NCBI GenBank assembly: GCA_963082875.1
Contig: OY720100.1
Coordinates: 7,998,001 to 8,062,000, forward strand
Direction: 5' to 3'
Length of the DNA: 64,000 nucleotides
Origin: Corella eumyota
Lineage: Eukaryota; Chordata; Ascidiacea; Phlebobranchia; Corellidae
Shown here: in pieces, positions 23,469 to 36,114 of the stretch
Layout: each line of letters opens with the position of its first letter
How positions within the stretch are numbered: position 1 is the stretch's first letter
Translations under genes and position numbers: made by a program
Notes under the pieces: model-generated
Told to the model about the DNA's origin: nothing
The model's database searches: none
Seen by the model: only the letters and a program-made list of their open reading frames with translations

Positions 23469-26400
23469 TTATGAATCTAAAGATCGAATTCGACATTTAA
23501 TGATTCTAGATTTGCCTTGATCATTCTTTTTAATTCTATAGAAATGATCAACATAGTTAGATTGTCCTAGTAGATCAACAAAATCCTCATCATGAGTTAT
23601 AATAACTAAATGGAAGTTACGCTGGCCAGCTCGTGATTCTATGATACTGCAAACAAACAGAAGAGAACAAATTATTATCAAAACTGTTAAAACAAATTTT
23701 TGTTTTTTTACCTAATAAGAGCTTTTGCTAGACCCTTTTTATTGTCTTTATCAAGGTTGGTTGTTGGTTCATCCAATGCTAGTATTCCACAATTTATACA
23801 AAATGTTTCAGCCAACGCTAGCCGTATTACCAACGATGCTAAAACCTATAAACATATAGAATTAACATATTTTGCATATATAGTTTTTTGTAAAACACAC
23901 AAAGTAATTTTAAAAGAGTAAAAAGGCATGTTATTAAGGAAAAAAATATCCTGTACTAACCTAAATTAGATTTGCCAAAAATCAACAGTTTTTTAAGTAT
24001 TATTTTACATGGAGTAACAAAAGTAAGGCTGTTTGCCAAAAAAAGTACATTTATTTTTTTTAACTTACTTTTTGTCCAGCACTACAGCGCCCTCTCATAT
24101 CCATAGAAGTGCCCCCTAGATGCATTACAACTCTGTAGTTGAACACTCTTTTTTCTGCACCTGGGGCTGTATCATCACTACTTTCTAATTTGATGTAGTC
24201 AATATCTAAAAAACACACTAATACTACTCTAGTTTTTACTTTTAGAGAACTATTTAATATACATAGCAAAAATCACTTGCTTTAGCATTTTATTCTTTTG
24301 CAGCATAGACTAAAATTTAATGATCGGATTTATGCAAAATTTTTAAGCACTTAAAATTTAAAACATTGATTTAAAATTAATTATAGTGACAATTATCAGA
24401 CATTTATCACCTTTTCCACAATAAGTTTCTTGCCACAATTCCCTAATAATCCTATTAATTTCCTCCATTTTAATTTGGTGATATTTTATAACAGCATGAG
24501 CTAATGCTTTGTTATATTTTATAAGATCTTCATGAGCCAGTTCCAGTGTAGTCAAGGTAATTAAACAATCTTTGTATTTAATAGAAGCAAATCTAAATAA
24601 ATTCGTCTTATTGATAATACAAATACCTAATGATTTAAACTTAAAATTGGAAGGTAACTTGAGTTAAGCTAACCCTGCCTTCTAGTGGTTGAAGACATCG
24701 CAACTATAGAAATCATAGCTAGGTACCAAAAAAAGGAGGTTCAACGCATTTTATTAAATTAATTATTCCTTTTAAATAAAGTTACAAATTGATAAGGTTT
24801 TATTTATGAAAACAAACAACTTTTATTAATATATTTACTTAATATCCTTCTCATTAAGTTCTTCGAGGTTTTTTTTTACTCTATCTTCACAAATACGCAG
24901 TTCCAAAGCACAATCTTGTTCGTTTTTTTGTAGTTTTTGTTTTTGTTGATTTAACTCATCAAAATATCTGTAAAGTTTTTAAAAAAAATGATAAATTTTT
25001 TTCTAAACAGTTATTTTTAATGGGCATAACCTTTTTTTTAAAAAACAGTTCTTTGTTACATATTTTAATGAGAGTTTATTAACTCACTCTTCCAATTTAC
25101 TAGCAACCATTTCTTTTAATTTCTCGTCCATTTCCTGCATTTGAACCACAACATCTTTTATGTCCTTTTGCTGTTCCCTCAATGCAACATTATTATCCAA
25201 ATCATGCTGTCGTTCCTGTTAAATTAAACCATAATTTATTTATTGTTAACGATGGGGCCGAATGTAAAGGTGTTAGTAAAAAAGCTGTGGGTTGAGCTAT
25301 TAATCCTTTAACATCTTTTCCGATATCTGTAAAAAATGCTAACCTGTTGTTAAAAAAACATTTTTTTTAGAAACGGATTCAGCCAAATTAACAAATCTAA
25401 AAAAAGTACATACCGCACAAGTAGATAATTCTTTATCAATGTTTGTAATTTTTTGTGTTAATTCTCTCATTTCATTATCACAAGAATCAATCTCTTTTTG
25501 TACAGCATCAATTTCTCGTGACACCTTCTGCATAAAACAAGTATATCACTAATAATTGTTTAAATTAAAAGTGGCTATTACAATGCAGTGAGTGCTGTGT
25601 ATTAATAGATCAATAAAATTTATATTTAGGCAATTGTACCATAAACTACCATTATTTCAGCTGATATATCCGACCCTTTAAATTGTTTAACTGTCTTGTC
25701 AGTTTTCTGAAATTCCCGAAGTTGTTCCTGCAGTTGCTGTCCATTTTGTATCATTTCATTTAATGTTTCATTAATTAGTTGTTTTTTTTCTGTTTGATTT
25801 TTTTCCAAGTTAAAATGTTCACTTAAAAATACATTCAAAAACAAGTTTAGCATTTTATTTTATCCAAAATCACTTCCTCTAACAAGCCCAATACCCAACA
25901 AGCAGATAAATTTAAGTAAATAGAATTTATTTATGGTTTGTTTAACCCCTAGTTTGTACATAGAGAATATTAAGAAAAAAACTTGTAAAACCTTTCTAAC
26001 AGAACAAGTTTATTTTTGTCATCAAAAATTTCCTTTTTTGTTATTTCCAAATTAAAAGTTAGAGCAGTTTGTATTTTTTGAAATTGTTCACAGTTTGATA
26101 GATCTTTGAAGGTGGCTAATTGAAGCTTTTCCGCCTAACAAAAAATACAAAACAGTATTTATTTATAGACTATTTTTAAAATAAAAAATAAATAAAATTG
26201 GTATGATACTTTAGCAATAAATCTATACTATCATTGCACACTTTTAAATTTTGTAGCAAAATATAAGATTTTTAAAAGCTTAGATAACATCCAAAACTAA
26301 AATAATGTAAATTGTATGTTATCTCAGTTATTTTTGATTTTTAACCCCTATTCAGTTTTAAGCTGCAACTAGCAGTGTTATGTGCTTTTGAAACTTACCT

Positions 26401-29400
26401 GAAATAAAATAAGTTGATTTTTAAGATGAAGTGAAGTTTGTTTTTGATCTTCAATACTTTGACTTACCATTTCTAAGTCTTCATTTACTTAAAAAAATTG
26501 TTTTTAAACTAAGATTATACAAATTGTATAGCCTACATATTATATGAAAAAATCAAATTTCGACTTATTTGATAACATTTTACTAATGTATTTACTACAA
26601 ATTAAAAAATAAGTAAATAAATATATAACAACTTTTTTTTAATTTTTTGGAAAGGGTTTTTCTGTCTGATGATATTTGATCTAAGGATTTATCTGAAGAC
26701 CTGGATAGTATTGTTAATTCAATTTTCTTTATTTCTTTTTTAATATTTTCAACTTCAGCCTACAAAAATTAAAAAAAAACAACAAGACTATTTTGATAAA
26801 AAGCATAACAAATCGAATTAACTGTTTAATTGCATTTGTTTTAAAACAAACATACACACTACCAATCGCTCAAAATATGAATTTAAAAAGTGTCATAAAG
26901 CTTTTAAATTAAAAGTTGAATGTTAACAATTTAAAAATAACTTTTTTAAATACTTAACACTTATTTTTATTGCAGACATTAAACTAAACTTACTAACAAA
27001 TTGTCGACATGATTGACATCCGGTAAAGAAGATTTTACATTTAAATTTTCTTTGTTTAATAAACTTAAGTTGTTTTCAACAACTTTTACAGATGTCGTAT
27101 AATCAGAAATTTTTGATAACAACTTTTCATTTTTAATAACTAATTCTGGAATCTCGATGTTAACCAATTGATGATATTCAGTTCTAAAACAATAAAATAC
27201 ATGGAATATGCCTTTGCCAGCTTGTTATTTTATTAAACTAATATAAGGTCAAAAAATTATTTGTGACAAACCAGTGGAAAATTAACAACAAGGTATAATA
27301 TTTAACATACAAGTACTTTATAACCGTAATTTATCAAAATTACTTTTTTTGCATTAATTTAACAAAAATTTTACATTATTTTTTTTAAAATTACTTTTTT
27401 GGTTGGTTGGCAAGTAAAACTTGATATTGCTTTTGTTTGCTTTCCAATTCTGTTTTCTGAGCCCCCAACTTACTTGGAAAAAGTTCTAATTTGGCTCTCC
27501 ATTCATTAACTAATTCGTCAATTTTCTAATAAAAAAGTTAGAAAATAGTTATATTTTAGTGTTTAATATACAAAACAGACTTACTTTACCAACAAAAATC
27601 CCAATATTTTTATAATAATTTGCACAAAAATTCATAGAATACTTAATTGTTTAAAAACAATTAGACAAAAGAAAAATTACATAACTAATATTTACCGAAG
27701 TTTCTTCAAAGGGTCGTTTGCAAAGCGGACATGCAATTCCTGATTTACAATCATATTTATCCTCCTGTACATTCTGAAGAAACTCCTTGTACAAATACTG
27801 TATTCCATTTGTTAACCCTAAAATTATTATTTAATCATATTAGTGCACATGTTTTTTGAATAGTATTTAAATAACAATTTGTATATTAACAAAAAATTTT
27901 TACCAATATGGTTTTATAGATAGTTTGCTGTTTCTTTGCTAGTAACACATTTTTATTTACATTGTTATGCCAAACACATGAAAGTATATAAATAAAACAG
28001 GTTACAAAAACATATCTATCTTGGAGAAATTTATTTAAATGTTATTAGTGTACTAAAAAACTATTAAAAACCTTTTTTGTCTTGCAGTGATTTGATATCA
28101 GCTTCCAATTTAAAAATATCAAAATCAATATCTTGGGATCCACATAATTGAAACAAGTCTTTATTTAATTTCTCTGACTTTATTTGTTTTTCTTTAATTT
28201 GTTCTGTAATAATGTTTTGTTTAGTTTTGTATTGCGCCAACTTCAGCCTAAACTAAAAAAAAATAATGTTATAAAATATTTGAAAGGGTAATTAATAGTT
28301 TAATAGTGATGCAGAGTGTAAAAAATGTAAAACATAATAAGCTAAATAAAGTCACCTTTTAAAAAATTATGTAACCTACTGTATTAAAAATATGTATTGT
28401 CATGTTTATTTTATTTTATTAATTATTGATAATAGGTGACATTACTTTTGTGAGTCTAGTTCTGCTTGTTTTTTTGAAATTTCTTCATCTTTTTGGTGAA
28501 TCCATTTTTCTACTTTTAATTTATTAGGAAAATTATCATATGTACCTAACCCAGCCTCAATTAAATTTCCTTCAACCTTCTTCTTGATTTTTCGAATAGT
28601 TTCGCATTTTGTCATTTTCTCTTGTTTCATCAGGTTAACTTTTGTCCTAAACAAAACAGAATTTGAAATATAAATTTAGACATATATATGTTTAAAACTT
28701 GTGGTTCTTGAAACAAGTGAATACAATACTTCTAGCATGAGCATTATCATAATATTTTCTTTTGTGCCAGTTCAGAAAACAAATAAAAGAGTTTTGCACT
28801 ATATACAACCCAACTTCAAAGCCATAACAACAAAATAAGTTAAAATTCAATAGACTAAAACAGTTAACTACCACACCTTTCAAATGTTTGTAGATCTGCA
28901 ATTTCAGAATCCAAAACTTCAATCTGTTGACCAATTTGTAACTTTTGTTGTTTTAAACCATTTATATTTTCTGTCAACTGCTTAACGTTATTTGATTTCT
29001 CGCTTATTTCCAGTTCTTCTTTCTTAAAATATATATTTAATTTCAATGAGGAAAAAATAAAAGTTGCATTAAATAATTTAACAAATAAAACTATCATATA
29101 ACAAAATCAATTTAAAAAATAATATAATTTTTAAGATTTAAACTAGTATTTACTGCTTTATTTAATTTGTTTTGCAAAAGTTGTTCCTTATCTATGGCAG
29201 CTTGTAATTGAATAAAATCAGCTTCATTCTATTTTGAATTAATAGAATTAAATAAATATTTATAAAGTGTATTATTAAAATAGTATTACTATAAGTAGCC
29301 AATGCTAACACAGTAGAAATATACAGTTTTAAAATAAATGCAAATTGTACTAAAAAACTAATGTTATTCTAAGTTACAATGTAACAATACAAAAATTGAC

Positions 29401-32400
29401 CTTGTTAAATTTTACGGTAATATCTTTTAGATTTTCTTCCTTATTTTTAATTTTTTCTGCGAGTTTAGTTTTTGCTTGAAACAAAATTTTTAATTCTTCT
29501 TCTTGTTTCTGATTTTCTTCATCAAGTTGTTTCTTAATTACAATAGATGAAATATGTGTTTAGGTTATAGGATTTTTAAATAAAAAAATAAAGATTTAAT
29601 GCACATAGAAATATTTATTGCAATTATAGCCATACTATAACAAATGAATAAATGGAATGAAAAAAAATTCTAGTTTTATTAATAAAAATAAGTTTTTTAT
29701 TACTAGGCAAATACACCAACAAATTTCAAAATAAATAGGTTATTAGGTTACTTTTTATGCACAATATTAACCTTTTTTGTTTTTAAATTCAAGTCTTCTT
29801 CATTAACAAATTGAGCAAAGGATTGTTCAAATTCAATAACTTGTTCTTCGGTTAAACTCCCCTCACCATAAAAACCAGATATTTTGATGTTACATTCTTT
29901 TTGACACCTAACAATCATTTTATCTCTTTCTTGTTTTTGCTGGTTTGCCATTTCAACTTTTTGTTTTTGTTTACCTTAATTAATAGAAAGTAAAAATGTG
30001 ATATAAGCTAAACATAATTTATTTCTAAAATGTGGAAACAAAAATAATTGAAATAAACAAATATGAATTAAATTTGTTATTTTTTTCCGTTGAATTATTG
30101 CAAGATGTATTATTGTATATCTTTTAATTATTTTTAATAATACGCAAAAAACTAAAATAAAAAAATTTCCAATCTATTTACGAAAAAATTGTCCAACTGT
30201 ATTGTTTTGCTTATTTTTATTTTTTAAAACTGTCACTTAAACATGAAAAGTTAAAAAAATGTTTAAACAAAACAAAAATATTATTCTTTTGTTAATTTAA
30301 CAAATTATAAATATAAATCTATTTAAGAACCTAGACTAAGAGTAAGTTCAACTTTTTTCTCGGGTAAACTATCCCTTTTATGTTGCAACGCAACTTTTTT
30401 TTCTTCACATATGTTTCGAGACTCTTCTTTAGCTTTCACAATTTGACAAATGTTTTCTTGCAGTTGAGCAAATTGACTATCACTTTCCTGCAAAAATATC
30501 TAATATAAGAAAAATTTGTATTCAACTAAACTTATTAGTTACATTACAAAACTGACTTTTTTGTGATTATTGCGAAAAATTATGCACATAAACTTTAAAA
30601 AGAAAAATTGATGTAAACGTCTATGTCATAAAACATATTATTGAACAAAAATTTAAGTAAATATACTTTTGCCAACCTTAAATAGGTGTTTGATTCGGCC
30701 CTTTAGCTTAGTTTCTTTTTCAATCATTTGTTGATATCTGCTTTTCATGGAGTTGTGATCACTGTTTAACTTCATAACTTCAGATCTTTTTAATTCTAAT
30801 TCCTTGTACTTTTCATTAAATGGTTGTAGTTCGTTAGTAGCTTTAATTGCATTCTGTTTTGCAATTTTTAATTGCCGTTCCAATTTCTAATTGCCATGCA
30901 AAAACCACAATATTGATAATATTTACAAAATACAATTTTAAATAAATTTATGTGCAATAATATATACAACATGAAATGACAAAAATAAAAACATATTTTT
31001 AATTTTGGGGTAAATATATTTTTGTAGTTATTGTGCTAGCCTGAATGTTCTTGTTTGTTTTGTGTTAATAAATAACTTTTAATTTTTTAAATAACCCATG
31101 TCCCTGTTTTTTTAAGGTAAATTATATTGACTTAGTAGTTAAATTTTAACCATTTACCTCATATTCCTTTTGACATTTTTCAGCCCTTTCCTTGTTAATT
31201 TTAAGAAATTTTATATTAGCTTTCTCTTCAGTTATTTTTTTATTTTGAATCTTTTGGATTTTTCTGATTTCTTTAACTGCTTGTTCATACCTTTGCAAAA
31301 ATATTTTTAATTAAAAAAAAAATACTAAATTGTTACTTTTTTATTAGTTTATCCATATTATTTTCAGATAATAAATAATATAGGTGATAAAATCAATAAT
31401 ATAGCTTAAAGATATTTTTAAATAAGTATAAAACTCAATTGTTTTGTTAAAAATAAATTTTTAGGTTTTATTAACTTACCGTGTGGCTTCAAAAATATCG
31501 TCAAATATTTGTTTAACAGAGCTTCCTTGACTAAAAGGCCAATTTGCTTCTTCCTGGTGACAAAAAATTACATTTTTCAATACTGGTTTGGAGACACCAA
31601 GTGCAAAAACCATTTCACTGTCAAGATCAATATTTTTTGATGACATTGAAACTGTCTTTTTATTTCTAAAATTTAAAAACAGTTGTTAATTTAAACATAT
31701 ATTCTACAACACTTTTTAGTTAAATAAAATACACAAAGACAAATAGTTAACTTTTATTATAAGTGTTTCTATAAAAGAAGAAAAAGAAGAATTTTTTTTT
31801 TGTTAAAGCTGTAACAAAATAAACTCTTACCCTGTTTTTGTAAATAAACTGTCAAACGTTCTTCTTTCAACTTTGCCTTTCTTCTGTATGGCCTTCATAT
31901 GTCTTTCAACTTCAACACAGTCACCCTCAATGTTTCTACACGTTAAAGAGACCTAAAATGGTAAAGATATAAAATAGAAAAAAAGCCTCCTTACTATTTT
32001 AAAATTATTTTTAAATAACATTTAAAAAAAACATGAATATATGCATTTTAAAATAAAAATTGTGTAAGTAGATCCTTTTTAATTAAAACTTAAAAAGTTT
32101 ATTAAAACTATTTTAGTTTGCAACAAATTGACATTGCAAAATTAAGATATGTGTTAATCACTACAAACAACAAATAAACCTTAGATCGAATTTCATTCTT
32201 TTTGGCTAACTTGGGATTATGAATAAAACCGCCTCCTTGTGTGTTGTTTGGAAGATCTCCAGTTGTTGCATATCTTAAACATTCTATGATTGTCTGTTAT
32301 TAAAACCAATAATATTATTTTAAGTAGGATAATACTTAAGTGAGCACAAAAGTTCTATTTTACATATGTTTATATTAATCAATTTATAACAATTCCTAAG

Positions 32401-32603
32401 TATTCGACTATTAAAATAACTTTTACCCAAAATGTAATATTTAATTTAAACATTTTTTTGTGTAAATAACGTACAGTCTTTCCAGCTCCATTGGGTCCCA
32501 CTAACAAGGTTAACGGATGTTGAAATTCAATAACTTGTTGATTTTCATCCTCTGGTCCAAACGATCGAATCCCCAAGATCGACATTTTCTCGATCATTGA
32601 CAT
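23469..32603 (-). CDS. RAD50: RAD50, tandem copy B (1319 residues)
   Basis: Twenty-seven exons matching copy A in order and phase: 32603-32475, 32293-32180, 31952-31831, 31665-31480, 31290-31158, 30886-30677, 30487-30331, 29974-29772, 29532-29401, 29228-29154, 29022-28877, 28646-28446, 28247-28072, 27817-27696, 27525-27395, 27183-26994, 26759-26633, 26487-26399, 26134-25992, 25821-25650, 25527-25414, 25215-25088, 24967-24839, 24592-24411, 24205-24069, 23845-23712, 23646-23469. All length differences are multiples of three. Walker [10 protein letters not shown]-loop FCHQEEANW, hook CPLC (Cys 691 and 694), signature [10 protein letters not shown], Walker B LALDEP and H-loop THDED are intact, so it is probably active. 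It has lost residues kept in copy A and human: the FKT-GVIT block is replaced ([11 protein letters not shown]), PLSEGK became PFSQGS, and NIESL after the D-loop became NKKGL. A specialised role, for example germline, is speculation. Confidence 0.94.
24660..24760 (+). repeat. possible degenerate tRNA-like repeat, RAD50-B intron 23
   Basis: CTAGTGGTTGAAGACATCGC and, 55 bases on, GAGGTTCAACGC resemble eroded A and B boxes. Confidence 0.3.
29810..29900 (-). other. near-identical exon 8 tract, RAD50 copy B partner
   Basis: Partner of 19904-19998; 29821-29884 is identical to copy A. Confidence 0.7.
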
Positions 32604-33025
32604 TTTAAGAATTTTCAAAGAAGGCCTATACGAATCAAGATGATCTATATATCTTCCAAAGCTAACCTAGTCTAGCAGTGGTTTGTTATTGTCAAATCGT
32701 ACTAATAAAACGCCTTTTACCTTTTTTTCCCTTTTTACCTAGGTAAAAAATAAACAAAAATTTTAATAAACCACGCCAAAAAAAACTACTAAAATTAAAA
32801 ACCAAAACCCCATATTTACTTATAGGGTATTCCCCCTAAAAAATACATTCGTTTAGGATAAAAATTAAACCATGACAAATTAAAAACTAACATATAGATT
32901 GAAATATATTATAAACTCGTTGTGTTTTTTATTCAATTTATTAAACATTGCTTTTAGTTGTTTTGCTTTTTATTTTTTTCCATATAATGCAAAATTGAAA
33001 TATTTTCCACTATTGGTTTTATCTT
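32604..33025. promoter_or_regulatory. upstream region of RAD50 copy B
   Basis: AT-rich flank between the copy B ATG and the foldback element. A GGGTAAAA-like and CCCCTAAA-rich patch near 32800-32840 resembles the patch upstream of copy A; no defined motif is claimed. Confidence 0.35.
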
Positions 33026-33034
33026 TGTTGAAGC
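33026..33034. repeat. 9 bp target-site duplication, left
   Basis: TGTTGAAGC, repeated exactly at 35445-35453 outside the other end of the element. Confidence 0.75.
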
Positions 33035-33109
33035 GGGTGTGGGTAAAACCCGGATATCCACGGATATTGATGGATATTTTTTTATCACGGATATTTTTGT
33101 GTCTATTGT

Positions 33110-33312
33110 TACGTAACAGTACTGTATCACGGATATTTTTATATTGCCCACTATATAGTTAAAACTGTATCACGGATACTTTTATATCGGTTAATATATA
33201 GTTAAAACTGTATTACAGATACTTTTATATCGGTTAATATATAGTTAAAACTGTATTACAGATACTTTTATATCGGTTAATATATAGTTAAAACTGTATC
33301 ACGGATATTTTT
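33110..33312 (-). repeat. satellite units, left arm
   Basis: About five units in reverse orientation to the right arm, consensus around ATATCGGTTAATATATAG and ACTGTATCACGGATA. Confidence 0.8.
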
Positions 33313-33539
33313 ACTGACCAAAAAGTTCTATTGCGAGTCATTTCAAGCAGAGTCAAAATAGGAAAAATCGCGTACAAACAATATAGAAAATACAAAACAT
33401 AATTGATAACATTGGAAGTAAAAAATCTCCCGCAGCCGTAAGATAGCATGAAATGCCAATGCTCACTAAAAGTGATCTCCCGCTAAAAAATCAATTTTGA
33501 AAATTTTAATAAATCGATAATGGACATAACACAATATGT
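33313..33539. other. unique loop of the foldback element
   Basis: About 225 bp of non-repetitive sequence between the inverted satellite arms; no open frame of note. Confidence 0.6.
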
Positions 33540-35200
33540 TAATAAAAATATCCGTGATACAGTTTTAACTATATATTAACCGATATAAAAATATCCGTGA
33601 TACAGTTTTACTGTATATTAACCGATATAAAAATATCCGTGATACAGTTTTAACTATATATTAACCGATATAAAAATATCCGTGATACAGTTTTAACTAT
33701 ATATTAACCGATATAAAAATATTCGTGATACAGTTTTACTATATATTAACCGATATAAAAATATTCGTGATACAGTTTTACTATATATTAACCGATATAA
33801 AAATATTCGTGATACAGTTTTACTATATATTAACCGATATAAAAATATTCGTGATACAGTTTTACTGTATATTAACCGATATAAAAATATCCGTGATACA
33901 GTTTTAACTATATATTAACCGATATAAAAATATCCGTGATACAGTTTTACCTATATATTAACCGATATAAAAATATTCGTGATACAGTTTTACTATATAT
34001 TAACCGATATAAAAATATTCGTGATACAGTTTTACTGTATATTAACCGATATAAAAATATCCGTGATACAGTTTTAACTATATATTAACCGATATAAAAA
34101 TATCCGTGATACAGTTTTAACTATATATTAACCGATATAAAAATATCCGTGATACAGTTTTACTGTATATTAACCGATATAAAAATATCCGTGATACAGT
34201 TTTACTGTATATTAACCGATATAAAAATATTCGTGATACAGTTTTACTGTATATTAACCGATATAAAAATATTCGTGATACAGTTTTACTGTATATTAAC
34301 CGATATAAAAATATTCGTGATACAGTTTTACTATATATTAACCGATATAAAAATATTCGTGATACAGTTTTACTGTATATTAACCGATATAAAAATATTC
34401 GTGATACAGTTTTAACTATATATTAACCGATATAAAAATATTCGTGATACAGTTTTACTATATATTAACCGATATAAAAATATTCGTGATACAGTTTTAC
34501 TGTATATTAACCGATATAAAAATATCCGTGATACAGTTTTAACTATATATTAACCGATATAAAAATATTCGTGATACAGTTTTAACTATATATTAACCGA
34601 TATAAAAATATCCGTGATACAGTTTTAACTATATATTAACCGATATAAAAATATCCGTGATACAGTTTTACTGTATATTAACCGATATAAAAATATCCGT
34701 GATACAGTTTTAACTATATATTAACCGATATAAAAATATCCGTGATACAGTTTTAACTATATATTAACCGATATAAAAATATTCGTGATACAGTTTTAAC
34801 TATATATTAACCGATATAAAAATATCCGTGATACAGTTTTAACTATATATTAACCGATATAAAAATATCCGTGATACAGTTTTACTGTATATTAACCGAT
34901 ATAAAAATATCCGTGATACAGTTTTAACTATATATTAACCGATATAAAAATATCCGTGATACAGTTTTACTGTATATTAACCGATATAAAAATATCCGTG
35001 ATACAGTTTTACTGTATATTAACCGATATAAAAATATCCGTGATACAGTTTTACTGTATATTAACCGATATAAAAATATTCGTGATACAGTTTTACTGTA
35101 TATTAACCGATATAAAAATATCCGTGATACAGTTTTACTGTATATTAACCGATATAAAAATATTCGTGATACAGTTTACCTATATAGTAGGCAATATAAA
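33540..35200 (+). repeat. 42-43 bp satellite, right arm (about 39 units)
   Basis: Tandem units, consensus core ATATAAAAATATCCGTGATA plus CAGTTTTAACTATATATTAA. Two length variants (TTTTAACT, 43 bp, and TTTTACT, 42 bp) and a C/T variant (TCCGTG or TTCGTG) are mixed in short runs. The 42 bp variant is divisible by three, which makes chance open frames. Confidence 0.9.
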
Positions 35201-35444
35201 AATATCCGTGATAAACATATTGTGACGTAACAATAAATGCAAAAATATCCATGATGCACATATTTTAATACAAAAATACATGTTATTTGTAGGTTTTAAT
35301 ATAGTAATTAGTACCAAAACATAAATTATAGTCAAGTTTTACTGTAATAAACAGTTTAAAAATATTCAGGACATTTAATTTTAAGCGTAATTGCCTATAA
35401 AAAAATATCCGGCAATATCCAGGATCCGGGTTTTACCAACTGCC

Positions 35445-35453
35445 TGTTGAAGC
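35445..35453. repeat. 9 bp target-site duplication, right
   Basis: TGTTGAAGC, exact match to 33026-33034. Confidence 0.75.
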
Positions 35454-35949
35454 ACAGTGTTTTTAAAAAAATGTTTTCTGTCCTAAGCAGTTAAAGCTAA
35501 AAACTTTAAATAGTTTCGCGTTTTGTATAAAGTTTTTAGCTACGTTTTTTTAAACTAAACCTTTACGTCTATGGTTTAACAAATTAACTTCAGATTAACA
35601 GAGGTGGGCACTGTAGGGAATTGTTTAAAAGTAAAAGTGTCCGTGGGCAATTGTATAAAAATACGGGGATGGTAAAATAAATGTCAAGTAATCAATTTAG
35701 ATGGCTAATTAAAGGTAAAAGATGGTCGTCAAGTTAATTAAAAGTCATGACAAAAATCAAATAAAAGTGTCTGTTTATTAATAACAACGTACACAAAAAG
35801 GTTATAATACACTACATTAAGCACATAAACTACACTGTACAACTAACTACATTACACCCGAAAACGTTAACAATATTTTTAGAGACTACATCCTGCTACT
35901 ATACTTCAAAAAGCGCACATTCCAACTAAAAGTCAACGATACTATAGAG
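35454..35949. other. spacer between foldback and LTR elements
   Basis: No gene. At about 35604 there is CAGAGGTGGGCA, which resembles a hAT transposon end, but no partner was found. Confidence 0.4.
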
Positions 35950-35954
35950 ACTGT

Positions 35955-36114
35955 TGTTAAAAATCATAATATCTTGATTATTCTTGTAAGTTTATTTGTA
36001 GTAGCCACGAGGTTTTTAGAACCACAACTAATAAAGTATAACGTTAGGAAAATGCATTATGGGAACAAAGACAATGCATGCGTTATGACGTTAATATAAA
36101 CACTTTAATCAACA
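35955..36114 (-). repeat. LTR (3' relative to element)
   Basis: Terminal repeat, TG...CA, next to a polypurine tract on the element strand. Confidence 0.8.

Larger units (their letters stand above)
33035..35444. mobile_element. foldback-type DNA transposon, non-autonomous
   Basis: The 2.4 kb element has inverted ends: the left starts GGGTGTGGGTAAAACCCGG and the right, read inward, GGCAGTTGGTAAAACCCGG. Homology between the arms continues for well over 150 bp, including mirrored blocks (TTGTTACGT, then ATATTGCC..ACTATATAG). The arms are made of a 42-43 bp satellite in opposite orientations: about five units left (33110-33312) and about 39 right (33540-35200), around a roughly 225 bp loop. It is flanked by a 9 bp direct repeat. 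No transposase frame is present. Nine-base duplications and long arms fit foldback or MULE-type elements; the superfamily is inferred. Confidence 0.75.

Noticed and set aside
12981-32603. RAD50 duplication as collapsed or duplicated haplotypes
   Set aside because: Intron sequences do not align, intergenic flanks differ and protein differences are many, beyond allelic variation.
33725-35225. Open frames through the satellite repeating IQFYCILTDIKI
   Set aside because: They arise because the 42 bp unit is divisible by three and breaks occur wherever 43 bp units come in; no start context or coding bias.
35600-35640. hAT-like end CAGAGGTGGGCACTG
   Set aside because: No partner end in the right orientation and no similarity to the two hAT-like elements further right.
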